Virus record (IMG/VR): IMGVR_UViG_3300028806_000027
Coordinates: 1-35,340 of that record
DNA from: a virus
Reading direction: 5' to 3' (one strand)
DNA: 35,340 nt
Below are positions 20,113 through 29,175 of the stretch, piece by piece. A program made the position numbers and the translations under genes. The notes beneath the pieces are model-generated. The model was not told where the DNA came from. It did not search any database and saw only the letters and a list, made by a program, of their open reading frames with translations. Each line of letters begins with the position of its first letter. Within the stretch, counting starts at the first letter, position 1.

Positions 20113-20859
20113 ATGCCGCAAGTTACAAAAACAGTAAACGACCTGATAATTAATTCACTCTACTTACTAGGTGAGCTAGGAGTTGGAGAAGCACCTGACT
20201 CATTCATGCTTTCATCAGGACTTGAACTTGTTAACGAACTTCTAGATAAATTTGCATCTGATAGTATCTACATCCCTTACCTGACAGAACTTAGTTTTAA
20301 TATGGTGGCTCAACAAGCAACATATATAATCTCTGATATTATCACTGCGAACCCTACGCCGGATGTCAAAGCCGATAGAATTGTTGATTTATCTTTTGCT
20401 AACTATTATGTTCCAAGTGACGGTCAAAATATTGTTTATCCGTTAGATATTATTAATAAAGCTCAGTATTTCGGCGTAACACGCCTGCCCATACTCTATA
20501 CTCGCCCTGCATTTGTATATCTTGATAAGCAAGCTTTATATAGTAGCGTGACATTTTATCCGGCTCCAGACCAGCCCTATCCCTGTTTGCTAGGGGTTAA
20601 AAGCATGCTTGATAGCTTGATAGCGAATCAAAGTTTATCAGAATTACCACCATTTTATTACGGCTTCTTAAAATATTGTTTAGCTAGAAAGTTCCGCTCA
20701 TATTATCCATCCGGGAACTGGAATGAAACAGCAGAAGAAGAATACCAAGATTATTTTAATATTATTAAAAATGCGAATGAAACAGATCTTACTATTAGAC
20801 CATCTGCAGTATTAAGTAGGCCAGAGCCATTCTACTGGCAAAATATATTAGCATATTAA
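20113..20859 (+). CDS. Tail accessory factor, P22 gp4-like
   Basis: 248 residues. Family features: TVNDLIINSLYLLGELGVGE near the N-terminus, LELVNELLDKFASDSIYIPY, and the C-terminal LPPFYYGFLKYCLARKFRSY followed by AEEEYQDYFNIIKNANE. gp4-like proteins bind beneath the portal and close the head after packaging. P22 gp4 is shorter (~166 residues). The extra length lies in the middle (YPLDIINKAQYFGVTRLPIL). Position before the gp10-like gene supports the call. GGAAGG before ATG. Confidence 0.82.
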   Translation: MPQVTKTVNDLIINSLYLLGELGVGEAPDSFMLSSGLELVNELLDKFASDSIYIPYLTELSFNMVAQQATYIISDIITANPTPDVKADRIVDLSFANYYVPSDGQNIVYPLDIINKAQYFGVTRLPILYTRPAFVYLDKQALYSSVTFYPAPDQPYPCLLGVKSMLDSLIANQSLSELPPFYYGFLKYCLARKFRSYYPSGNWNETAEEEYQDYFNIIKNANETDLTIRPSAVLSRPEPFYWQNILAY

Positions 20860-20860
20860 T

Positions 20861-23005
20861 ATGAAAAAAGATTACGACATAGTCGGTAGTTATGATAACC
20901 AGCGTTACAGTACGATTAACGCTGAGAGATCTATTAATCTATTTGAATATATGGATCCTCAAGGTAAACGGCCCAAGACTCTATTATCTACCTCAGGGTT
21001 AGATAACGCTGATTTAAACTTTGGTACCGAAACTGGGGGAGCTAGAGCAGCATTTGTATTTAATAATGCCGTTTATCAGGTTTTTGGTGCTAATGTCTAC
21101 AAAACGACCGGAGTAACCGGCTCTTTAATGACTGTTAAAATCAACACTACAGTACTCACCAACACGGCCGGGTATGTAGGTATAGATGCTAATCAATATC
21201 AAGTAATTTTTGTCGATGGCACATTAGGCTATATTTATGATACTACGCCAGGAAATCTTGCCCCATGGCAACAAATTACTGATACTGGTTTTCCCGCGAA
21301 CCCATTGGATGTCTGTTTTTTAGATGGCTTCTTTGTCGTAGTAGCTGGCGGCACAAATACATTCCAACTTTCCGCATTTAATAATGGTTTGGTTTGGAGT
21401 GGCGGAATAGGCAGCGGGATTTCATTTACAGCCAGTTCAAGTATCCTCACACTTTCTGGAAGTAACGCTAACTTTGCTACGGGTGTTCCTGTTACATTCT
21501 CAACAACAGGCAGTGTAACATTTACCGCAGATACAACTACCAGCATTCTCACATTAAGTTCGAGCAATCAAAATTTCCCAACTGGAACACCGCTTATATT
21601 TACTACTACAAGCGCGTTGCCAAGTCCATTAATGGTATCTACTACCTATTACGCAATACAAGTTGGAGTCCCTACGACTAACCCAGGAACAATTAGAGTG
21701 GCCACAACGCTTGCTAACGCAACGGCTGGAACATATATCACGCTATCCACTATAGGAAGCGGTACAAATACTATTAATGCTAGCAGCGCATTACCTCCTC
21801 CTTTATCATCTGGCCCACCGCAAACTTATTATGTAATTAATATTCCGAGCATGGATAATAATACTATTCAAGTTGCCTTAACCTATGCTGATGCGATAGC
21901 TGGACTTGCGTTAACCCTGACTGGTAATGGAACCCCGCCGAATACTATTACAGTTGCTGGTCAATTGCAACTCGGTAGTATAACGTCACATCCGGGTACA
22001 ATTGTTGGTTGCGATACGCTGCATAGAAGATTATTTTTATTTTCTCAAAACTTCACAGAAGTTTGGGAGAATTCTGGACTAGGAAGCAATCTACCGTTTC
22101 GGCGTAATAATTCTTTACTAATGGAAGTCGGCACGCCTGCGGTAGGAAGTATTCAAGTAGGATTTGATCAAATGTATTTTCTAGCGCAAGATAAAGACGG
22201 TTTAGCCGGCGTGATGGGCGTTAAAGGTACTGAATCAGTATTAGTGAGTAACAGAGCGTTGGATTATCAGCTAGGGCAATACGCTGAAACTACAGGCGTC
22301 TCAGATGCTAGAGGCATTCTTATCAAAGAAAACGGACTTATATTCTACCGTTTAAACTTTACTGCATCTAATCATACCTTTGTGCTTGGTGTGAGCATGA
22401 GCACGCCGGAGGAGCCTAAATGGCATGAAGAAGAAGTTTTAAACTTTAATCGTCATCCAGCTCAAACTCATTTCTATTTCCAGGGTACTAACTATTACGG
22501 TGATTATAGCCAGGCAGTTTGTTATATAGTTGATGATACAGTTTCAACTAACAATGGCCAACAGATTAGACGCACTAGAATCGGTCGCCAAATGACCCCG
22601 GAAGGCTATAACAGGTTAAGAATTGATAGATTCCAGGTTGATTTACTTCAGGGTTCTGTACAAATAGCACAAATAGTTCCTATTAATTTATTAACCGAAC
22701 TTTCGCAGCCAATCCTCACTGAATCGGGAATAAATATTATATTGGAAGATTCCGGTACAAGTGATGGTGGTAATTTTACTAACCCACAAGTTTATTTATC
22801 GATTTCCAAAGATGGCGGTCAAACTTATGGCTATAGGTTACCAGCTAACATGGGTCAAATTGGTCAGCGAACTTATAGAACAGTTTGGAGAAAGCTAGGA
22901 ACTACGCCTAGGGGACAGGGATTCGTTCCTAAGATAGAGTTCTTTTTCCCAATACCATTTATCATCCTAGGCGCGGCCTGGGATTTTGAAGATATGCCGG
23001 AGTAA
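20861..23005 (+). CDS. Tail hub / DNA stabilisation protein, P22 gp10-like, with insertion
   Basis: 714 residues. P22 gp10-like parts: YDNQRYSTINAERSINLFEY and a TxGL start, propeller-like repeats VYQVFGANVYKTTG and QVIFVDGTLGYIYDTT, then CDTLHRRLFLFSQNFTEVWE (residues ~384-403) and NRLRIDRFQVDLLQG, ISKDGGQTYGYRLPA near the end. Between NGLVW (~179) and LGSITSHPG (~371) there are ~190 extra residues made of repeats (SILTLSGSNANFATGVPVTF and SILTLSSSNQNFPTGTPLIF, then two YYxI...TIxVA modules). The insertion explains the length over P22's ~470. It could add an adhesive or host-contact domain to the hub. Confidence 0.85.
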   Translation: MKKDYDIVGSYDNQRYSTINAERSINLFEYMDPQGKRPKTLLSTSGLDNADLNFGTETGGARAAFVFNNAVYQVFGANVYKTTGVTGSLMTVKINTTVLTNTAGYVGIDANQYQVIFVDGTLGYIYDTTPGNLAPWQQITDTGFPANPLDVCFLDGFFVVVAGGTNTFQLSAFNNGLVWSGGIGSGISFTASSSILTLSGSNANFATGVPVTFSTTGSVTFTADTTTSILTLSSSNQNFPTGTPLIFTTTSALPSPLMVSTTYYAIQVGVPTTNPGTIRVATTLANATAGTYITLSTIGSGTNTINASSALPPPLSSGPPQTYYVINIPSMDNNTIQVALTYADAIAGLALTLTGNGTPPNTITVAGQLQLGSITSHPGTIVGCDTLHRRLFLFSQNFTEVWENSGLGSNLPFRRNNSLLMEVGTPAVGSIQVGFDQMYFLAQDKDGLAGVMGVKGTESVLVSNRALDYQLGQYAETTGVSDARGILIKENGLIFYRLNFTASNHTFVLGVSMSTPEEPKWHEEEVLNFNRHPAQTHFYFQGTNYYGDYSQAVCYIVDDTVSTNNGQQIRRTRIGRQMTPEGYNRLRIDRFQVDLLQGSVQIAQIVPINLLTELSQPILTESGINIILEDSGTSDGGNFTNPQVYLSISKDGGQTYGYRLPANMGQIGQRTYRTVWRKLGTTPRGQGFVPKIEFFFPIPFIILGAAWDFEDMPE

Positions 23006-23007
23006 CT

Positions 23008-23307
23008 ATGGCAAGAGATTTCGATAACTTTCCGACATATGATCAATTAACCAACAAAGGTGATTATCTAAGTGGTATATGGTCAGACTTCTTTGCCACT
23101 TTTGTGCAAACTTTACAAGGATATTTAGGTCAGAATGGAATGTTTGTTCCGGTGCTAACTGTGGCTCAACAAAACTTGATTCAAAGCCCGCAGGAGGGCC
23201 AGTTGGTTTATATTGTCGATTCTAATACGCCAACGCTGCCAAGGACTGCCCAACTGCAGATTTGGCAAGTAGTGGCTGGTGTAGGACAATGGACAGTAAT
23301 TGTTTAA
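23008..23307 (+). CDS. Small tail-associated protein
   Basis: 99 residues: ARDFDNFPTYDQLTNKGDYL at the N-terminus, then IWSDFFATFVQTLQGYLGQN and a beta-rich C-terminal part (QEGQLVYIVDSNTPTLP, LQIWQVVAGVGQWTVIV) like short fibre-tip modules. GGAG 6 nt before ATG, 2 nt after the gp10-like stop. In P22 this slot holds the tail needle gp26, but this protein lacks the long coiled coil, so the role is open. Confidence 0.68.
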   Translation: MARDFDNFPTYDQLTNKGDYLSGIWSDFFATFVQTLQGYLGQNGMFVPVLTVAQQNLIQSPQEGQLVYIVDSNTPTLPRTAQLQIWQVVAGVGQWTVIV

Positions 23308-23361
23308 AGATTTTAGTGTATTATTAACATATAATGTTAGTAAATTTTAAAGGATTAGATT

Positions 23362-23913
23362 ATGTTCGGACTTTTTGGATCAGATAAACCGTACAATGAT
23401 GCGATGGAACAGTATCAAAATAACATGAATCAGGCGCAAGGAGTACAACAGCCTTGGCTCCAGGCCGGACAAGGGGCTATTGGTGACTATCAGAAGTGGT
23501 TACGAGGCCAACAAAACCCTAGTGGTTTTATTAATAATTTAATGAAAGACTATCAACAAAGTCCATATAATCAATATTTGCAACAAGAAAGCCAGAACGC
23601 TGGGATAAATGCTGCATCAGCTAGTGGATTAACTGGAAGTACGCCATTCATGCAGCAACAGCAACAGAATGCTGGAAATATTGCTCAGGGCGGCATGAAT
23701 GACTGGCTAAAAAACGTTCTTGGCATTAATACGCAATATGGCGAAGGTCAACAAAACTTAATGAAAGGTGGCCAGACCTCAGCAAATGCCCTTAGTGGGC
23801 TGTTTCAAAATAATGGACTAAATGCAGCCGGATCTACTTTTGGTGCCGGTCAAGCGCGTGATCAAGATATGAGTAATCTTTTTGGCTGGATTGCCAAGAT
23901 GTTTTTTAAGTGA
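23362..23913 (+). CDS. DNA ejection protein, gp7-like
   Basis: 183 residues, Gln/Asn/Gly-rich: FGLFGSDKPYNDAMEQYQNN, PWLQAGQGAIGDYQKW, and TPFMQQQQQNAGNIAQG, closing with NLFGWIAKMFFK, an amphipathic end. Composition, size and place before two larger ejection proteins match P22 gp7, a virion protein delivered into the cell with the DNA. AAAGG before ATG. Confidence 0.7.
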   Translation: MFGLFGSDKPYNDAMEQYQNNMNQAQGVQQPWLQAGQGAIGDYQKWLRGQQNPSGFINNLMKDYQQSPYNQYLQQESQNAGINAASASGLTGSTPFMQQQQQNAGNIAQGGMNDWLKNVLGINTQYGEGQQNLMKGGQTSANALSGLFQNNGLNAAGSTFGAGQARDQDMSNLFGWIAKMFFK

Positions 23914-23922
23914 GGATATAAC

Positions 23923-25113
23923 ATGAGCTGGTTACCAACACCTAAAATGCCAGGCCCGGGAGGAAGTTTAGTAGAGGCTATTAATGCTATTAGTGAAATG
24001 CAAAAACAACATCAGGTACAGAAATATTATGGCCCTAATATTCAATCCGAAATGGGTTATAGAAATGCGTTAACGCAAGGTCAAAATATAGAAAATGAGT
24101 ATATGCCAGAAAAATTACGACAAGCTAATGCTTTTGCTGGATTACAAAATCAATATTATGGCCCCAAGGCTCAAGCTGAGATAAACTACAGTAATGCTCT
24201 TACAAATAAATACAATACGATGGTCCCTTTAGAGGCAAAAGAGTTAGAATTAAAGAATACATATTATCCTGATGTGACAAAGTCAAATATAGGTCTTAAC
24301 AATTCTCTTGTTAAGCTGAGAGAAGAGGGAGGAAGTGGATTAGGTGTTGGTGGAAAAGAAGAGTTAAATTTTCAAAAATTTGTTCATAAAGATAACCCGC
24401 ACTTAACCCCAGAGCAGGTTTATGAGGCATCTAATGTTGTACGTCAAGGGGGGAATCAATTATCTGATGGGACCAAGTTAAACCCAATGTCAGCAGCCAC
24501 TCAATCATCTTTGGATAGAGTAACTAAAGCAGGAACTACCGCACCGATCCTAACCGGAAATATAAAAGCTAAACAAGCAGAAGCGGAATTAGCTGTTTTA
24601 AATAAGTACGCCCAAGAAGCCTTAAAACCTTATGGCACTACATATGGGGGGAAATCTCCTCAGCAGATTTTAGATAGTTTTAAATCCGATGAAAAATCAC
24701 AAATACAATTAGGCAGATTTATTGCAGCTCAAGCCTTAAATTATGAAACAGCACAAAATAGGATTAAATTAGCAAACGGACAACCTGGTGTAACAGCTAC
24801 AGAAGAATTAATGAGAATATCAGGACAACAAATAGAAGGAAATTTTCCAAAATTAAGTCAAACAGCAAGACAAGAGGCGGCTAGATACCTGGATGAGGCA
24901 TTAGCGAAAGGCTTAGAAGCAAGACAAGCCGTTCCTATTGGAGCATCCACAACACAGCAAGCAAATAAAAAAGAATCTAATAATAAAAAAGAACCTGACG
25001 ATTTAAGCCTTATGTCTGATAATGCGTTAGAAAAATTATATTTGGAACCTGATACAAGTGAAGCAACAAAATTAGTTATCGAAGCAATAGCAAAAAAAAG
25101 AAGAAAAAAATAA
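23923..25113 (+). CDS. DNA ejection protein, gp20-like
   Basis: 396 residues, Gln/Ala/Asn-rich and helical. The N-terminal ~130 residues hold three imperfect repeats built on YYGPxxxxExxYxNALT: KYYGPNIQSEMGYRNALT, QYYGPKAQAEINYSNALT and TYYPDVTKSNIGLNNSLV. The middle resembles virion-internal proteins (AETELAVLNKYAQEAL-like helices, LGRFIAAQALNYETAQNRIK), with a Lys-rich end. It follows the gp7-like gene and precedes the gp16-like gene. TAATG overlap with the latter. Function is from order and composition. Confidence 0.7.
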   Translation: MSWLPTPKMPGPGGSLVEAINAISEMQKQHQVQKYYGPNIQSEMGYRNALTQGQNIENEYMPEKLRQANAFAGLQNQYYGPKAQAEINYSNALTNKYNTMVPLEAKELELKNTYYPDVTKSNIGLNNSLVKLREEGGSGLGVGGKEELNFQKFVHKDNPHLTPEQVYEASNVVRQGGNQLSDGTKLNPMSAATQSSLDRVTKAGTTAPILTGNIKAKQAEAELAVLNKYAQEALKPYGTTYGGKSPQQILDSFKSDEKSQIQLGRFIAAQALNYETAQNRIKLANGQPGVTATEELMRISGQQIEGNFPKLSQTARQEAARYLDEALAKGLEARQAVPIGASTTQQANKKESNNKKEPDDLSLMSDNALEKLYLEPDTSEATKLVIEAIAKKRRKK

Positions 25114-27035
25114 TGGACTTATACGATAGGATCCAAGAGCATAAAGCCAAAGCCCCTAAAAGTTCAGAAAGCTCATTATATGATCGTATTCAAGAACATA
25201 AAGAGAATGAGAGTAATAAAGAGACTGATTACTCTTATTCAGCTGCAGAGGGAAGAGAGCATAGGCAAGAAGCGTTAGAATATCTTAAAGAACCTTTGAT
25301 ATCTGCATTAAATTTTGGGCAAACAATTGGTAAATATACTAACCCATTAGAATATATTTGGCCTCAACCAAATATTGATTGGAGACAAGCTACTGGCGGG
25401 GTACCAGAAGAAAAAAGAAATTTCGGACATATGGCGGCTGGTTTCGTTCCAGAGCTTGCAGCAACTTTAGCCGTTCCGCAGGCAACCTTAGGGCCTCGGG
25501 CCGTTGCTGCACTTGGCCGCTTCGGTGCCCCGGCAGCGAGAGTTGCTTTAAACAGTTTAGCTCAAGGCGGAATTGGAGCGGCCTTTAATTCTGAAAATCC
25601 TTTAGGTGCTGGAATGGCTGGAACAGCCACCTCATTACCATTTGCTATTATTAATGAATTATCTAAACATTCTCACCCGTTAGTGAGACAAATAGCAAGA
25701 TTAGGCAGCAAAGCAGGATTAGGTTACGCGGCTCATGAAGTAACAAAAGGCGTTACAGGTTCAGAGGCCGCAGCTGATACAGCGGCTATTGCTACTACTT
25801 TAGGCATGAGCCGGCCAGGTTTAAATGCTTTGGCTAGAAAGATTAATAGAGGTAGACAAAATCCATTGCAAGAACAAGCTTTGATGGAGGCAGGGGAAAG
25901 ATTAGGCATTCACGTTAAACCATCAGAAGCAAACCCAACGTTTTATATGGGACAACAAGTAGGAAACGTCGGTAAAACTTCCGGTGGATCTGTTAAATTA
26001 GCTGAAAATCAAGCCGAAAGAACAAGACAAGAACAAGACGCTATTCTTCGTCTATTTCATACCATTTCTAGTCCAGAAGCAGAAGACCAGATATCAGCAT
26101 TATATGACAAGGCTGGTAAAACCATAGTGCCTGAAAAATACACACATAAATACGAAGGCAAGCCAGTACGAAATAATTATGTTGAAACCAAAGAAGGTGA
26201 TAAATATGCTAAGAAAGATTTATTTGCTGAAAAACCGGGACAAAATTTTGTGGAAACTCCAGAGGGAGAAATAATTCTTAAAAAGGATTTAATAGAAGAA
26301 GCTACCGGTAAAATAAAAGGTGGTAAAGCAATCTTTAGAGAAGCGATTAAACAATTAGAAAACGACGTGACCTATCAAGATATTTTAAAAAACACACCTA
26401 AAAATAGTATTGAATATTACAACCAAGTTAAAAGAAAGCTTTATGCTATGGAGCGTGCAGCAAAACGCGGAGATAAGCCAGATTTGACCTCCGCAGCTAA
26501 TATAAAGAAAGTAAGAAAACAGATGACTAAAGATTTAGATAAATATTCTGATGAATACAAAGAGGCACGTGAATTATCAGAACTTAAAAAGGTTAAAGAA
26601 GGATTAATAAAAGCATTTAATAAAAAACCGTTAACAATGGCGAACATGGCTCAGGTATTAGGTGATAAGGCAGAATTTGATAAATTAATAGCAAGCACAA
26701 GGAATGCGCCTAAAGCACAACAACAATTAAGAGACATGCAATTATTGGCGCAGCATATGGGTGGCAAAAATTTAGATGCCAAAGCTGGCGAGAGAATGGC
26801 CCAATTAGACACTAATATGGTAAAAAGCGCATATGATGCTATGAGAGTAGCGATTAATGAGCACTTTGGAGGTAATTTTGATGTAGCAGCAGTAGAGCTT
26901 ATGTATAATCCAAAATGGCGAGATGAAGTACATCGATTATCTCAGATTACAGATAGAGAAAAGCTAACATCAGAAGGATTGAACTTATTTGGAAAAATAT
27001 TAAGCCAAAGTGCTAGTAACGCTATTGGTGGTTAA
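25113..27035 (+). CDS. DNA ejection protein, gp16-like
   Basis: 640 residues. The N-terminus repeats LYDRIQEHK (residues 3-11 and 22-30). A hydrophobic Ala/Gly-rich zone (~100-230: MAAGFVPELAATLAVPQATL, GIGAAFNSENPLGAGMAGTA) could insert in the host membrane during ejection. The C-terminal half is helical and charged, with a tandem NNYVETKEGDKYAKKDLF / NFVETPEGEIILKKDL repeat near 350-390. P22 gp16 is ~609 residues and forms part of the trans-envelope channel. No lysozyme or peptidase motif was seen. Its start overlaps the previous stop by 1 nt. Confidence 0.75.
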   Translation: MDLYDRIQEHKAKAPKSSESSLYDRIQEHKENESNKETDYSYSAAEGREHRQEALEYLKEPLISALNFGQTIGKYTNPLEYIWPQPNIDWRQATGGVPEEKRNFGHMAAGFVPELAATLAVPQATLGPRAVAALGRFGAPAARVALNSLAQGGIGAAFNSENPLGAGMAGTATSLPFAIINELSKHSHPLVRQIARLGSKAGLGYAAHEVTKGVTGSEAAADTAAIATTLGMSRPGLNALARKINRGRQNPLQEQALMEAGERLGIHVKPSEANPTFYMGQQVGNVGKTSGGSVKLAENQAERTRQEQDAILRLFHTISSPEAEDQISALYDKAGKTIVPEKYTHKYEGKPVRNNYVETKEGDKYAKKDLFAEKPGQNFVETPEGEIILKKDLIEEATGKIKGGKAIFREAIKQLENDVTYQDILKNTPKNSIEYYNQVKRKLYAMERAAKRGDKPDLTSAANIKKVRKQMTKDLDKYSDEYKEARELSELKKVKEGLIKAFNKKPLTMANMAQVLGDKAEFDKLIASTRNAPKAQQQLRDMQLLAQHMGGKNLDAKAGERMAQLDTNMVKSAYDAMRVAINEHFGGNFDVAAVELMYNPKWRDEVHRLSQITDREKLTSEGLNLFGKILSQSASNAIGG

Positions 27036-27094
27036 GGTTGTGAAAGATCATAAAGAATAGCAATAACAATAAATGTTGCAAGTAATTCTACCAT
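27032..27094 (-). CDS. 20-residue hydrophobic peptide, antisense to the gene end
   Basis: MVELLATFIVIAILYDLSQP on the minus strand, with GGAG 9 nt before ATG and a promoter-like pair upstream. It could be a tiny membrane peptide, or the transcript could be a small antisense RNA to the end of the gp16-like gene. The evidence is the ribosome site, hydrophobic pattern and promoter. It is too short to be sure. Confidence 0.35.
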   Translation of the reverse strand: MVELLATFIVIAILYDLSQP

Positions 27095-27124
27095 GGTGAT
27101 TATCTCCACTTAGTTAAAAAGATA

Positions 27125-27153
27125 AGTATAATAGTTAGTAAGGTAGAAAGCAA
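27125..27153 (-). promoter_or_regulatory. Minus-strand promoter candidate
   Basis: On the minus strand TTGCTT (27148-27153) and TATACT (27125-27130) are 17 bp apart, in front of the 20-residue minus ORF. The 156-bp gap 27036-27191 holds no plus gene. TATAAT at 27127-27132 on the plus strand could serve the fibre genes, but no -35 fits. Confidence 0.4.
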
Positions 27154-27191
27154 GGATTATTTGCAAAATGAATAAAATAAAGGGTGAATAA

Positions 27192-28811
27192 ATGTCAATC
27201 TCTTATGTGTTAGGTGCCGAGCCAATATGGTACATTGTAAATAATAATGGGACACCGTCTGGTGGCGCGACACTTACAAGTTATGATGCGCTGACTGGAA
27301 ACGCTAAACCTATCTATATGAATGCTGAAGGCGCCGCGTGGGATAACCCGATTGATTTTGATCTGAATGGTACGAGTGGACCGTTTTATTTTGCGGTTGA
27401 TAGTGCAAATCCAAACGATGGGTATTTCCTTGTTGTTAAAGATGCGCAAGGTAATCCACTTTGGAGTGTAAATAACTATCTTCCAGCTGGAGGCGGAGGG
27501 GGCGGTGGTGGTGGCACAGATTATAGCCAAATTCTAAACTATATCACTAATGGGCCAATGATTAATCATATAGGTAATACGCAGATAACGCCGGCTGTGA
27601 GTCTTCCCATTAGTTTAGTAGTGGCTCCATCAAATCACAAAGGTTTTACTCCTTATACATCAGTCCCTATTATCGGAACTTATGGTGCATTAGGTCCAGA
27701 TATAATGTTCTTAAAAGGCTCTACCGTCAATCAAGATAATATACAATTTATGTTATTTGCTTTCTCTAGCTCGCCTATGGCAGCTGGAAGTTCTACTGAT
27801 ATAACCCCGGTAGATTTTTTACAATACCAATGCACAAGTTCTAACACTGGGGATGTCTATAAATGCTTCCAGTTTCCGATAACCCAAAAGGTTAAGAATT
27901 TATCTAATCAGAAAATGACTTTTAAAGTCTGGGCGATGGTGTCAACAGGCACACAAACTTTACCGGTTTATTTGAGGCAATATTATGGCTCTGGAACCGC
28001 TGCCACACCAGAATCAACGTCTACTCTTACATTAATAGGTAATTGTGCGGTAACAACAACATGGACAGCATTTTATCTAAACTTTACTGTTCCAAGTGTT
28101 GGCCTAAATTCAATCGGTACGCTAGGCTCCCAAACAGATGATGATGCTATATATGTTCAATTAGGAATGCCTTTAGATACAGCTGTTATAATCTCTTTTA
28201 CTAAGCCTGCATTGTATCTTGGAACTATTCAACCACCTCAAGATTTTAATACTTATGACCAGATAGATTCCGTTAACTCTACCGCTAGGACAGGAGATGT
28301 TAAGACAAGTTATCTATCGACGGCTCCTCTTGGTTGGATAGCGATGAATGACGGCTCTATTGGTAATACCGGTTCGGCTGCAACAATTCCAGCTGCAAAG
28401 GGTGCGCATGCTTTTGCTTTGTTTAAAACTATTTGGGATGGTGTATCGAATAATACTTATGCTCCAGTATCTGGGGGGAGAGGCTCTACAGCTTTAGCTG
28501 ATTTCTTGGCGAATAAGACTTTAACATTGCCACGTGCTTTAGGACGGGCTTTGGCTGGAGCTGGTTCAGGTTCAGGGCTTACGCCAACAACTTTAGGTGA
28601 ATGGCAGGGCCAAGAAACTGTCCTTCTGACGGGAGTAAATCTTCCATCTGGTACCCCGTTTAATAGTACAGGCTCTGGGACGGCTCTAATCACTCCTGAC
28701 GGCACTTATAATGTGCCAGCTAGTACTAGCAATGCATATTCACAAGGTGGCAATACTGCATTTTTTATTATTCAACCAACAACTTATTTTAATGTATTTA
28801 TCAAACTATAG
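27192..28811 (+). CDS. Tail fibre protein with collar-like C-terminus
   Basis: 539 residues. The N-terminal ~105 residues form a beta domain (WYIVNNNGTPSGGATLTSYD, FYFAVDSANPNDGYFLVVKD) probably attaching to the tail, then a Gly9 linker (~101-109). The central part (~130-380) is a beta-sandwich-like module (FQFPITQKVKNLSNQKMTFK, FKVWAMVSTGTQTLPVYLRQ). The C-terminus resembles phage tail-collar proteins: TAPLGWIAMNDGSIG, LTLPRALGRALAGAGSGSG and LTPTTLGEWQGQETVLL, ending FIIQPTTYFNVFIKL. GGG before ATG. Likely a receptor-facing fibre. Confidence 0.8.
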   Translation: MSISYVLGAEPIWYIVNNNGTPSGGATLTSYDALTGNAKPIYMNAEGAAWDNPIDFDLNGTSGPFYFAVDSANPNDGYFLVVKDAQGNPLWSVNNYLPAGGGGGGGGGTDYSQILNYITNGPMINHIGNTQITPAVSLPISLVVAPSNHKGFTPYTSVPIIGTYGALGPDIMFLKGSTVNQDNIQFMLFAFSSSPMAAGSSTDITPVDFLQYQCTSSNTGDVYKCFQFPITQKVKNLSNQKMTFKVWAMVSTGTQTLPVYLRQYYGSGTAATPESTSTLTLIGNCAVTTTWTAFYLNFTVPSVGLNSIGTLGSQTDDDAIYVQLGMPLDTAVIISFTKPALYLGTIQPPQDFNTYDQIDSVNSTARTGDVKTSYLSTAPLGWIAMNDGSIGNTGSAATIPAAKGAHAFALFKTIWDGVSNNTYAPVSGGRGSTALADFLANKTLTLPRALGRALAGAGSGSGLTPTTLGEWQGQETVLLTGVNLPSGTPFNSTGSGTALITPDGTYNVPASTSNAYSQGGNTAFFIIQPTTYFNVFIKL

Positions 28812-28822
28812 GAGCCAAACAA

Positions 28823-29125
28823 ATGGCAGTTCAATTAGTAGTTCTACCCCCTTTAGACCCGAATATTTTTACAGGACCTACTAGGGTAATGGCTGGTGTT
28901 GGCCGTACTGGCACATCAACGCTAGATACTTACTATGGTCCAAATGGATCGGTAGAGTTTGCCCGCTGGTTGTATGTGGGCGTTACGGGAAATGTTAGTT
29001 ATACTAAATGGGACGGAACTGAACAGGTGCTTATAGGCATTGCAGCAGGTGTGTGGCATCCTATATACTCTATCAGGGTTAATTCAGATTCGACTACAGC
29101 TACTGATGTGGTATGGGGAAGCTAA
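28823..29125 (+). CDS. Small fibre-associated beta protein
   Basis: 100 residues, MAVQLVVLPPLDPNIFTGPT..., all-beta by pattern (FARWLYVGVTGNVSY, GIAAGVWHPIYSIRVNS). The ending resembles a short phage tail/head accessory protein that reports a WHPIY strand. AGGAG upstream, 12 nt after the fibre stop. Perhaps a fibre chaperone or adaptor. Confidence 0.65.
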   Translation: MAVQLVVLPPLDPNIFTGPTRVMAGVGRTGTSTLDTYYGPNGSVEFARWLYVGVTGNVSYTKWDGTEQVLIGIAAGVWHPIYSIRVNSDSTTATDVVWGS

Positions 29126-29175
29126 CAAGTTAGCCAATGTAATTGTAATAATTTTAATATTAATAAGGAAATAAA

